Origin: Streptomyces sp. CB02261 | Lineage (GTDB): Bacteria > Actinomycetota > Actinomycetes > Streptomycetales > Streptomycetaceae | DNA: 64,000 bases | Assembly (NCBI RefSeq): GCF_001905665.1 | Contig: NZ_LIVX01000011.1 | Span: forward strand, 62,001 to 126,000 | Reading direction: 5' to 3' | Shown here: in pieces, positions 17,555-25,158 of the stretch | Numbering within the stretch: the stretch's first letter is position 1 | Layout: the number at the start of each line of letters is the position of its first letter | Notes under the pieces: model-generated | The model's database searches: none | What the model was told of the DNA's origin: nothing | What the model saw: only the letters and a program-made list of their open reading frames with translations | Translations under genes and position numbers: made by a program

Positions 17555-19069
17555 TTATCGGTCCCCGAAGATCGTGCGGTGCCAGTCCTTCGCGGCGACC
17601 GCGGTGTTGTCGAACATCACGTGCTTGACCTGGGTGTACTCCTCGAAGGAGTACGCCGACATGTCCTTCCCGTAGCCCGATGCCTTGGTGCCGCCGTGGG
17701 GCATCTCGCTGATGATCGGAATGTGGTCGTTGACCCAGACGCACCCGGCCTTGATCTCCCGGGTGGCGCGGCCCGCCCGGTAGACGTCGCGGCTCCAGGC
17801 CGAGGCGGCCAGGCCGTACGGGGTGTCGTTGGCGAGCCGGATGCCCTCGTCGTCGCTGTCGAAGGGCAGGGCCACCAGGACCGGGCCGAAGATCTCCGAC
17901 TGCACGACCTCGCTGTCCTGCGCGGCGCCGGTGATCAGGGTCGGACGATAGTAGGCGCCGTCCTTGAGGTCGCCGCCGGGGGCTTCGCCGCCGGTGACGA
18001 CGGTGGCGTAGCCGCGGGCACGCTCGACGAAGGCGGCGACGCCGTCGCGGTGGCGGTGGCTGACGAGCGGGCCGAGGTCGGTCGCCGGGTCGAAGGGGTC
18101 GCCGACGCGGACGGTCTCCATGAGCTCGGCCACGCGCGCGACGAAGGCGTCGAAGAGCGGGCGCTGGACGTACGCGCGCGTGGCGGCGGTGCAGTCCTGG
18201 CCGCTGTTGATGAGGGAGGCGGCGACGGCGCCGTGGGCGGCGGCCTCCAGGTCGGCGTCGTCGAAGACGACGAAGGGGGCCTTGCCGCCGAGTTCGAGGT
18301 GGAGGCGCTTGACGGTCGCGGTGGCGATCTCCGCGACCCGCTTGCCGACCGGCGTGGAGCCGGTGAAGGAGGTCATGACGACGTCGGGGTGGCCGACGAG
18401 GTGTTCGCCGACGGTCCGCCCGGGGCCGTTGACGATGTTGACGACGCCGTCGGGGATACCGGCGTCCGTGGCGGCCTGCGCGAACATCAGGGAGGTCAGC
18501 GGGGTGAGTTCGGCGGGCTTCAGGACGATCGTGTTGCCGGCGGCGATGGCCGGCAGGATCTTCCAGGCGGCCATCTGGAGCGGATAGTTCCAGGGGGCGA
18601 TGGAGCCGACGACACCGATCGGTTCACGCCGGATGTACGAGGTGTGGTCGCCGCTGTACTCGCCGGCCGACTGGCCCTGGAGGTGGCGCGCGGCGCCGGC
18701 GAAGAAGGCCGTGTTGTCGATGGTGCCGGGTACGTCGAACTCGGTGCTGAGCTTGAGGGGCTTGCCGCACTGGAGGGACTCCACGCGGGCGATGTCCTCG
18801 GCCCGCTCGGCGAGGATGCCGGCGAAGCGGTGCAGCGCGTCGGAGCGCTCGCCGGGGGTGGCGCCCGCCCAGCCGGGGAAGGCGGCCTTGGCGGCCGCGA
18901 CGGCCTCGTCGACGTCGGCGGTGGAGGCGAGCGCGTAGGTGTAGACGCTCTCCCCGGTCGCCGGGTCGATCACGCTGTGGTTCTGACCGGACGTTCCGGC
19001 ACGGAGCCGCCCGCCGATGTACTGTGCGCCGGCCGCGAAGCGGTCCGTCACCTGGAAGCGGTTGCCCAT
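17555..19069 (-). CDS. Aldehyde dehydrogenase, first gene of polyamine operon (aminobutyraldehyde dehydrogenase type)
   Basis: The 504-residue NAD-dependent enzyme has catalytic Cys293 in NSGQDCTAATR, Glu259 in LELGG and the cofactor motif APWNYPLQMA, as in gamma-aminobutyraldehyde and betaine aldehyde dehydrogenases. It heads the operon encoding a polyamine importer and an amine oxidoreductase, so it likely oxidises the amino-aldehyde released from polyamines. The ATG at 19069 has GGAGAGCGTC directly upstream; the open frame further upstream overlaps the divergent promoter. A second enzyme of the same type lies at 26466-27902. Confidence 0.9.
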   Translation of the reverse strand: MGNRFQVTDRFAAGAQYIGGRLRAGTSGQNHSVIDPATGESVYTYALASTADVDEAVAAAKAAFPGWAGATPGERSDALHRFAGILAERAEDIARVESLQCGKPLKLSTEFDVPGTIDNTAFFAGAARHLQGQSAGEYSGDHTSYIRREPIGVVGSIAPWNYPLQMAAWKILPAIAAGNTIVLKPAELTPLTSLMFAQAATDAGIPDGVVNIVNGPGRTVGEHLVGHPDVVMTSFTGSTPVGKRVAEIATATVKRLHLELGGKAPFVVFDDADLEAAAHGAVAASLINSGQDCTAATRAYVQRPLFDAFVARVAELMETVRVGDPFDPATDLGPLVSHRHRDGVAAFVERARGYATVVTGGEAPGGDLKDGAYYRPTLITGAAQDSEVVQSEIFGPVLVALPFDSDDEGIRLANDTPYGLAASAWSRDVYRAGRATREIKAGCVWVNDHIPIISEMPHGGTKASGYGKDMSAYSFEEYTQVKHVMFDNTAVAAKDWHRTIFGDR

Positions 19070-19135
19070 GACGCTCTCCGTTGTTCCAGCTCGAATTGAG
19101 TGCCGATCCTGACAGAGGGATGGCCCTCCAACAAG

Positions 19136-19215
19136 TGATTCCGTTGTTGCCTTTTGGTTACGCGACGGAATCGGTCGACCATGTGTCGAGGCGCCCCGAA
19201 TATCTCCGTACGGAG
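19136..19215. promoter_or_regulatory. Divergent promoter region with two dyads (polyamine operon / NADAR gene)
   Basis: GATTCCGT (19137-19144) and ACGGAATC (19165-19172) form an 8-bp inverted repeat with a 20-base spacer. CTCCGTACGGAG (19204-19215) is a perfect 12-bp palindrome. Both lie between the divergent starts at 19069 and 19245 and could be operators for the polyamine operon. No -10/-35 pair is convincing. Confidence 0.35.
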
Positions 19216-19244
19216 TGTCCGTGGCGGCTGTCAGACTCGCATGC

Positions 19245-19793
19245 ATGAGCAAGATCGAGGAGCTGACACAGCAGGTCAACCGGGGTGACAAGGTGAAGTG
19301 GCTGCACTTCTGGGGTCACCGCCCGCACCCGGACGGACGGCTCTCCGCGAGCTGTCTGAGCCAGTGGTGGCCGGCACCCTTCGTGATCGAGGGCGTCCGC
19401 TACGCGACGGCCGAGCACTGGATGATGGCGGCCAAGGCCCGCCTCTTCGGGGACGCCGACGCCGAGCGGGCGGCGCTCCACGCTCCCACCCCCGCCGAGG
19501 CCAAGAAGGCCGGGCGGCTGGTGCGGGACTTCGACGGGGCGGTGTGGGAGCGGGAGCGCTTCGGGATCGTGGTCGAGGGCAGCGTCCACAAGTTCTCCTC
19601 GGACGCGGCCCTGCGCGCGTACCTCCTGGGCACGGGCACCCGCGTCCTGGTAGAGGCCAGCCCCGTCGACCCGATCTGGGGCATCGGCCTCGCGGCCGAC
19701 GACCCCGGCGCCCACGACCCGGCCCGCTGGCGCGGCCTGAACCTCCTGGGCTTCGCCCTCATGGAGGCGCGGGAGCGGCTGCGGGGAGCGTGA
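19245..19793 (+). CDS. NADAR (YbiA-like) family protein
   Basis: The 182-residue protein is a stand-alone NADAR domain. Characteristic parts are LHFWGH near the N-terminus, CLSQWWPAPF, TAEHWMMAAKARLFGD in the middle and NPIWG-like DPIWGIGL with GLNLLGFALM at the end. Family members hydrolyse N-glycosidic bonds: YbiA acts on early riboflavin intermediates, and others remove ADP-ribose from guanine. Which reaction applies here is unknown. The ATG at 19245 begins the conserved sequence. It is monocistronic and ends at a strong hairpin. Confidence 0.85.
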   Translation: MSKIEELTQQVNRGDKVKWLHFWGHRPHPDGRLSASCLSQWWPAPFVIEGVRYATAEHWMMAAKARLFGDADAERAALHAPTPAEAKKAGRLVRDFDGAVWERERFGIVVEGSVHKFSSDAALRAYLLGTGTRVLVEASPVDPIWGIGLAADDPGAHDPARWRGLNLLGFALMEARERLRGA

Positions 19794-19800
19794 GACACGG

Positions 19801-19835
19801 GAGGGCCCCGCACCGGAGACCGGTGCGGGGCCCTC
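19801..19835. terminator. Bidirectional terminator, 16-bp perfect stem
   Basis: GAGGGCCCCGCACCGG and its exact complement flank the loop AGA. The hairpin sits between the stops of the rightward NADAR gene (19793) and the leftward DUF4190 gene (19877), so it can serve both. The remaining 19838-19877 holds four spaced copies of CGTACG. Confidence 0.85.
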
Positions 19836-19876
19836 TCAGCCGTACGAAGGCGTACGCCCGCGTACGACCGCGTACG

Positions 19877-20572
19877 TCAGCGGCCGCTCTCGACGACCAG
19901 GCTCGACGCGAACGGGTCGTCGTCGTACCCGGAGTCGTCGAAGGTCGAGGAGTCCTGGGTGACCGCCCAGATGACGAAGCCCAGGAAGACGGCGCTGACC
20001 ACGGTGCCGATCGCGCCGAGGATGACACCCGCGAGCGCCATGCCCCGGTTGGTCGCCTCGCCCCGGCCCGCCTTCTTCAGGCCGATGACGCCGAAGATCA
20101 GCGCCAGGACGCCGAGGATCACCCCCAGGCCGTACAGGCAGAAGCCCGCGACCGCGACGATGCCGAGCACCATCGAGGCGGTGCCCATGCCGTTGGACGG
20201 CGACTGCGGGTAGCCCGGCTGGCCGGGGTAGCCGCTGCCGTACGACGACGGGTAGCCGGGGTAGCCGTACCCGGAGGACGCCGCGGTGACCGGCGGCGTC
20301 GGGGCCGACGGGTAGCCGTACCCGCCGGAGGTGTCCGCCGCGGGATAGCCGTACGCGCCGGGCGTGGCCGCGGGGCCGCCGGGAGCGACCGGCGGCGGCG
20401 GCACCGCGCCCGGATCGGGCGTCAGCGGCATGGACGTGACGGTCTGCTGGTCGTGCACAGGCGACGGCGACGGCGTCGCCGGCTTGCTCAGTTCCACCCC
20501 GTCACGGTTCGGCGGAGCCCACGGGTCCGCCGGGTCGTACCCGTCCCGCGACTGGTCTCGGTTGTCAGACAT
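19877..20572 (-). CDS. DUF4190 domain-containing membrane protein
   Basis: The 231-residue protein has a long Pro/Gly/Tyr-rich N-terminal half (GYGYPSAP, GYPGQPGYPQSPSNG), then two transmembrane helices (about 130-160 and 185-210). Between them is the DUF4190 signature, in which GRGEATNRGMALAGVILG links the helices. A short acidic tail follows. Such proteins are common in actinomycetes and of unknown role; the disordered tyrosine-rich part faces the cytoplasm by topology. It is divergent from the deaminase gene with about 75 bases between starts. Confidence 0.85.
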   Translation of the reverse strand: MSDNRDQSRDGYDPADPWAPPNRDGVELSKPATPSPSPVHDQQTVTSMPLTPDPGAVPPPPVAPGGPAATPGAYGYPAADTSGGYGYPSAPTPPVTAASSGYGYPGYPSSYGSGYPGQPGYPQSPSNGMGTASMVLGIVAVAGFCLYGLGVILGVLALIFGVIGLKKAGRGEATNRGMALAGVILGAIGTVVSAVFLGFVIWAVTQDSSTFDDSGYDDDPFASSLVVESGR

Positions 20573-20647
20573 GGGCCTCCCCCATCATGGTCCCGCCATG
20601 CTACGACCTCACCCCGTGGAGTGAACCGCCCGGCCTACGATGACCCG

Positions 20648-21679
20648 ATGACCGACCTCCATGCCTTCATCGCGGGCCTGCCCAAGGCCGAGCTGCACGT
20701 CCACCACGTGGGCTCCGCCTCGCCCCGCATCGTCGCCGAGCTGGCGGCGCGGCACCCCGACTCCAAGGTCCCCACGGACCCGGAGGCGCTGGCCGACTAC
20801 TTCACCTTCACCGACTTCGCGCACTTCATCGACGTCTACCTCTCGGTGGTCGACCTGGTCCGCACCCCGGAGGACGTCCGGCTGCTGACCTTCGAGATCG
20901 CCCGTGACATGGCCCGGCAGAACATCCGGTACGCCGAGCTGACCATCACCCCGTACTCCTCCACCCGGCGGGGCATCGACGAGCGCGCCTTCATGGCGGC
21001 GATCGAGGACGCCCGCAAGTCCGCGGAGGCCGAGTTCGGCACCGTCCTGCGCTGGTGCTTCGACATCCCCGGCGAGGCCGGCCTGGTCTCCGCCGAGGAG
21101 ACCGTGCGCCTCGCCACGACCGACGGGCTGCGCCCCGAGGGCCTGGTCTCCTTCGGCCTCGGCGGCCCGGAGATCGGCGTACCGCGCCCGCAGTTCAAGC
21201 CGTACTTCGACCGGGCGCGCGCGGCCGGTCTGCACTCCGTCCCGCACGCGGGCGAGACGACCGGCCCGCAGACGGTCTGGGACGCCATCGTCGACCTGGG
21301 CGCCGAGCGCATCGGCCACGGCACCAGCTCGGTCCAGGACCCGGCGCTCCTCGCGTACCTGGCGGAGCACCGCATCGCCCTGGAGGTCTGCCCGACCTCG
21401 AACATCGCCACGCGTGCCGTCGCCACGCTGGACGAGCACCCGATCCGGCAGATGGTGGAGGCCGGGGTGCTGGTCACCGTCAACAGCGACGACCCGCCGA
21501 TGTTCGGCACCGACCTCGAGAACGAGTACGTGGTCGCCGCCCGTCTCCTCGGTCTCGACGAGCGCGGGGTCGCCGCCCTCGCGAAGAACGCGGTGGAGGC
21601 CTCGTTCCTCGACGCGGCCGGCAAGGCCCGGATCACCGCCGAGATCGACACGTACACCGACGACTGGCTCGCGCGCTGA
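20648..21679 (+). CDS. Adenosine deaminase-family protein, probable 6-aminodeoxyfutalosine deaminase
   Basis: The 343-residue amidohydrolase has metal ligands His17 and His19 in ELHVHHVGS, the HAGET segment, GHGTSS and the NSDDPPMF motif of the adenosine deaminase family. The HVHHVGSASP start differs from the HVHLDG of true adenosine deaminases. As I recall, the Streptomyces avermitilis enzyme Sav2595 of the same family was shown to deaminate 6-aminodeoxyfutalosine in the menaquinone pathway and had been misannotated as adenosine deaminase. This gene probably has that role, but the orthology is from memory. It is followed 19 bases later by the GDPD gene, in a likely operon. Confidence 0.85.
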   Translation: MTDLHAFIAGLPKAELHVHHVGSASPRIVAELAARHPDSKVPTDPEALADYFTFTDFAHFIDVYLSVVDLVRTPEDVRLLTFEIARDMARQNIRYAELTITPYSSTRRGIDERAFMAAIEDARKSAEAEFGTVLRWCFDIPGEAGLVSAEETVRLATTDGLRPEGLVSFGLGGPEIGVPRPQFKPYFDRARAAGLHSVPHAGETTGPQTVWDAIVDLGAERIGHGTSSVQDPALLAYLAEHRIALEVCPTSNIATRAVATLDEHPIRQMVEAGVLVTVNSDDPPMFGTDLENEYVVAARLLGLDERGVAALAKNAVEASFLDAAGKARITAEIDTYTDDWLAR

Positions 21680-21698
21680 CGACGGCGAGAATGGGTCC

Positions 21699-22436
21699 AT
21701 GGACTCCGACACCGCCAGGGACCTGTCCGCCTTCCGGGAAGCCGCCGGGAGGCGCGTCACCGTCGTGGGCCATCGCGGCGACCCGTACCGCGTCCGCGAG
21801 AACACGCTCCGCTCGATCGGCTCGGCCATCGAGCGGGGCGCGGGCGCGGTCGAGGTCGACGTGCGGCTGACGAAGGACCGGGTGCCCGTCCTCCTCCACG
21901 ACGACACGCTGAAGCGCCTGTGGCGCCACGACCGGCCGCTCGCCTCGCTCTCGTACGAGCAGGTCCGCGAGCTGACGTACGGCGGGGTGCCGACGCTGCG
22001 CGAGGCGCTGCTGACCGCCGGGGACCGCCGGCTGATGCTGGACCTGCCGGGCGGCGACGCGTCCTCGGTCCGCACGATCGTGGGGACGGTCCGCGAGTGC
22101 GGGGCCGGGGAGCGGGTGTACTACTGCGCCGGGGCCGTCGCCATGCTCCAGGTGCGGGCCGCCGACCCGGCCGCCGAGATCGCCCTGACCTGGACCTCGC
22201 TCGCGCCGCCTCGCCCGGTCCTGCTCGACGCGGTGCGGCCGCGGTGGCTCAACTACCGCTTCGGCCTGGTGAGTCGGGAGCTCAGCGAGCGGGTGCACCG
22301 GGACGGGTTGCTCGTCTCCGCCTGGACCGCGGACACCGCCCGCACCATGCGTAAGCTGATCAGGAACGGGGTCGACTCCGTCACCACGAACCGGGTCGAC
22401 ACCCTCACCGACGTCCTGCGAAAGGCCCGCGCGTGA
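21699..22436 (+). CDS. Glycerophosphodiester phosphodiesterase family protein
   Basis: A 245-residue cytoplasmic TIM-barrel enzyme with the GDPD signatures GHRGDPYRVRENT (catalytic His plus metal-binding Glu) and VEVDVRLTKDRVPVLLHDD. The C-terminal SAWTADTARTMR and NGVDSVTTNR strands are also typical. It would hydrolyse glycerophosphodiesters to glycerol-3-phosphate and alcohol. No signal peptide is seen. Its stop overlaps the start of the methyltransferase gene by four bases. Confidence 0.85.
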   Translation: MDSDTARDLSAFREAAGRRVTVVGHRGDPYRVRENTLRSIGSAIERGAGAVEVDVRLTKDRVPVLLHDDTLKRLWRHDRPLASLSYEQVRELTYGGVPTLREALLTAGDRRLMLDLPGGDASSVRTIVGTVRECGAGERVYYCAGAVAMLQVRAADPAAEIALTWTSLAPPRPVLLDAVRPRWLNYRFGLVSRELSERVHRDGLLVSAWTADTARTMRKLIRNGVDSVTTNRVDTLTDVLRKARA

Positions 22437-23218
22437 ACGACCGGATCCGCACCGACATCGCCCACAACGCCCGCGTGTGGAACTACTGGCTGGGCGGCAA
22501 GGACAACTACCCGGTGGACCGCGCGGTCGGCGACCAGGTCACCGGTTTCTACCCGAGCATCGGCGAAGTGGCCCGCGCGGACCGGGCGTTCCTCGGGCGC
22601 GCGGTGACCCATCTGGCCGCCGACGCGGGCGTGCGCCAGTTCCTCGACATCGGTACGGGCCTGCCGACCGCCGACAACACCCACGAGGTCGCCCAGCGGG
22701 TCGCGCCCGACGCCCGGATCGTCTACGTCGACAACGACCCGATCGTCCTGACCCACGCCCGCGCGCTCCTGACGAGCGCGCCGGAGGGGGTCACCGAGTA
22801 CGTGGACGCCGACGCACACGACCCGGAGAAGATCCTGGCGGCGGCCGGGGCGACGCTCGACCTCTCCCGCCCGGTCGCGGTGATGATGCTCGGCATCCTC
22901 AACTTCGTCCTGGACACCGACGAGGCCCGGTCGATCGTGCGGACCCTGATGGACGCCGTCCCCTCCGGCAGCCACCTGGTGCTGACCCATCCCACCCTGG
23001 AGCCCGAGCTCGGCGGCGAGGGCAACAAGGCCGCGATGGCCTTCTGGAACGAGAACGCGACCCCGCCGATCACCGCCCGCAGCCGCGCCGAGTTCGCCTC
23101 CTTCCTGGAGGGTCTCGACGTCCTGGAGCCCGGCATCGTCTCCTGCGCCCGCTGGCGCCCGGTCTCCGCCGAGGCCTGCACGGTCGCACAGTTCGGCGCG
23201 GTGGGCCGCAAGCCGTAA
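22433..23218 (+). CDS. SAM-dependent methyltransferase (SAV2177/Methyltransf_19 type)
   Basis: The 261-residue protein carries ARVWNYWLGGKDNYPVDR near its N-terminus, the hallmark of an actinomycete-specific methyltransferase family. The SAM-binding FLDIGTGLPT and VDNDPIVLTHARALL follow. The substrate is unknown. It begins with GTG in a GTGA overlap with the GDPD stop, so it is translationally coupled. Its stop TAATG overlaps an ATG that would lead into the following broken kinase gene. Confidence 0.87.
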   Translation: MNDRIRTDIAHNARVWNYWLGGKDNYPVDRAVGDQVTGFYPSIGEVARADRAFLGRAVTHLAADAGVRQFLDIGTGLPTADNTHEVAQRVAPDARIVYVDNDPIVLTHARALLTSAPEGVTEYVDADAHDPEKILAAAGATLDLSRPVAVMMLGILNFVLDTDEARSIVRTLMDAVPSGSHLVLTHPTLEPELGGEGNKAAMAFWNENATPPITARSRAEFASFLEGLDVLEPGIVSCARWRPVSAEACTVAQFGAVGRKP

Positions 23219-23236
23219 TGGGCATACGGGGGGGGC

Positions 23237-24546
23237 GTGCGCGGCCGGTGGGAGCGGGCGCGGACCTGGGGCGCGGCGAACCCGTGGGCGGTGGACGCCG
23301 GGATCGCGCTGCTCGTCCAGGCGGCGATGACGATGCCGTTCGTCGTGCCGCGCCCGCCCGAGTTCGAACCGGCGACCTGGTCCGCGTACGGGCTCACGAC
23401 GCTGACCGTGCTGCCCCTGGTCCGGCGGCGGCGCGCGCCCGTCGCCGTGCTGCTCGCGATCATGGCGACGAGCGCGCTCTACAAGGTGGCCCTGGAGGGG
23501 CCGGGGCAGCCGCTGCCGTACACCGGCCTCGTCAGCGTCTACACGGTCGCGCTCCTCTCACCCCCGTGGAAGCGGCTCGTGACGGCGGGGCTCCTGCTGG
23601 TCGCGGTGCCCGTGTCGGTGTGGCTCAACACGCGGTCGGCGCGCGAACTGACCTTCTCGCTCTTCGTGTTCGGCGCCGCCCATGTCTTCGGACGGCTCCA
23701 GGACGCCCGGCAGCGCGCCCACCGGATCGAGGCCGAGCGGGCCGCCGCCCATGAACGGGCCAGGATCGCACGGGAGATGCACGACATCCTGTCGCACGCG
23801 GTGAGCCTGACGATCGTGCAGGCGGAGGCCGGGCCGGTGGCGGTACGGGCTGCGCCCGAGCGTGCCGAGGCCGCGTTCGAGGCCGTCTCGGAGACGGGCC
23901 GCGAGGCGATGAGCCAGGCAGATGCTGGGGCTGCTGCGGGAGAGCCCCGAGAGCGCCGCGCCCCGGGAGCCGCAGCCGGACCTGGCCGCGCTCCCCGGTC
24001 TGGTGGAGCGGTTCAGGGACAAGCGGTCTGGCCGTCACGTACACGACGGAGGGCGGCGTGCGGGCCGCCCTGCCCGCGGCGACCGGGGCGAGCGTCTACC
24101 GGATCGTGCGGGAGGCGCTGACGAACGTGGTCCGGCACGCGGACGCCCGCACGGCCGAGGTCCGGCTCTCCCGCGCGGACGGCGTCCTGAGCGTCACGGT
24201 GACCGACGACGGCCGCGGTCCCCGCGGCGGCTCAGGCGGCCACGGTCTCCTCGGCATCAGGGAGCGGGCCGCCGCCCACGGCGGGACGGCGACCCCCGGC
24301 CCGGGACCCGGCGGCCGCGGGTTCGAGGTGCGGGTGCTGTCGCCCTCACCGAGGATGAAGCGGCTCGGCGGGCGCGAGGTGTGGGGCAAGACGGGCGGCC
24401 GCTGGGGCTACAACGCGGCCGTCGCCTCGACCCGCGACGGCGCGCGCACCCTCGTCTACAGCGTGAACTCGACCGACGCCAAGGGCCAGGACATGAACCG
24501 GACCGCGCTGGACGTCATGGTCGCGGCGTACGGTCTGCCCGACTAG
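23237..24546 (+). pseudogene. Composite pseudogene: frameshifted sensor histidine kinase joined to a serine hydrolase tail
   Basis: Reading starts in one frame (GTG at 23237) with several transmembrane helices and the phosphoacceptor box REMHDILSHAVSL. It then shifts near 23918 (MLGLLRE continues in the next frame) and again near 24026. The ATPase part, with REALTNVVRHADA, DDGRGP and GHGLLGIRERA, is in a third frame. After FEVRVL (about 24340) the kinase ends abruptly and the frame continues as VWGKTGGRWGYNA and LVYSVNSTDAKG, the C-terminal end of a D-alanyl-D-alanine carboxypeptidase/class C beta-lactamase-like protein. No response regulator is adjacent. A deletion fusing two genes, plus frameshifts, is the simplest reading. 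Confidence 0.8.
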
Positions 24547-25073
24547 GCGGGCGCGGGCTCGGCGGCCGTCGCCGCTTCGAGCCGCTTGATCATCCGGCGG
24601 ACGTGGAGCAGCGGCAGGATGCCGATGACGCCGAAGGACATGTCGATGACCGACCACCAGAAGGGGATGCCCCGGACGGGTCCGCTGATCAGGGCGAGCG
24701 GGATGATGCCGACGCAGGCGATCATGCCGAACTCGACGACCCAGATGTTGCGGACGGGGTCGCGGTAGGCGCCGTAGAAGGCGACGGCGATGACGAGATG
24801 GGCGAAGGCCAGCCAGTCGGTGCCGTAGAGCAGGTACGGGGCCTGCTCGTCGGCGGTCTCGACCCCGCCGCGGACGCGGTCGATCCACTCGGCGAGCCCC
24901 GGCAGGATTTCGGCCAGCGGCGCCGCCCAGCCGTCCAAGGAGGCGTCGAGGAAGCGGAGTTCGGTGACGAGCGGGAAGGCGGTGACACCGCTCAGGACCA
25001 GACAGACGACGAAGACGACCAGCCAGACGCGGATACGCTCGATCAGGGCTCTCGGCCCGTTCGTGTCGCTCAT
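24543..25073 (-). CDS. Hypothetical membrane protein, 176 aa
   Basis: Four hydrophobic segments are visible: IRVWLVVFVVCLVLSGVTAF, WLAFAHLVIAVAFYGAY, FGMIACVGIIPLALISG and VIDMSFGVIGILPLLHVRRM. No conserved catalytic residues are evident. It looks like a polytopic inner-membrane protein of unknown function. Its stop overlaps the end of the convergent pseudogene by four bases. It follows the second potD gene by 85 bases on the same strand and may be co-transcribed with it. Confidence 0.75.
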   Translation of the reverse strand: MSDTNGPRALIERIRVWLVVFVVCLVLSGVTAFPLVTELRFLDASLDGWAAPLAEILPGLAEWIDRVRGGVETADEQAPYLLYGTDWLAFAHLVIAVAFYGAYRDPVRNIWVVEFGMIACVGIIPLALISGPVRGIPFWWSVIDMSFGVIGILPLLHVRRMIKRLEAATAAEPAPA

Positions 25074-25158
25074 GACCGCAGCGTACGCCTCTTATGAACG
25101 TGTTCAAAAACGGGGGTCCGTCAGCCCGCCGCGCCTGCGGCCGGCCCTCTCTCCGCCC

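Noticed and set aside
19838..19877. Short CRISPR-like array from repeated CGTACG
   Set aside because: The repeat is only 6 bases, spacing is irregular and below 10 bases, and no cas gene is present; GTAC palindromes are common in this genome type.
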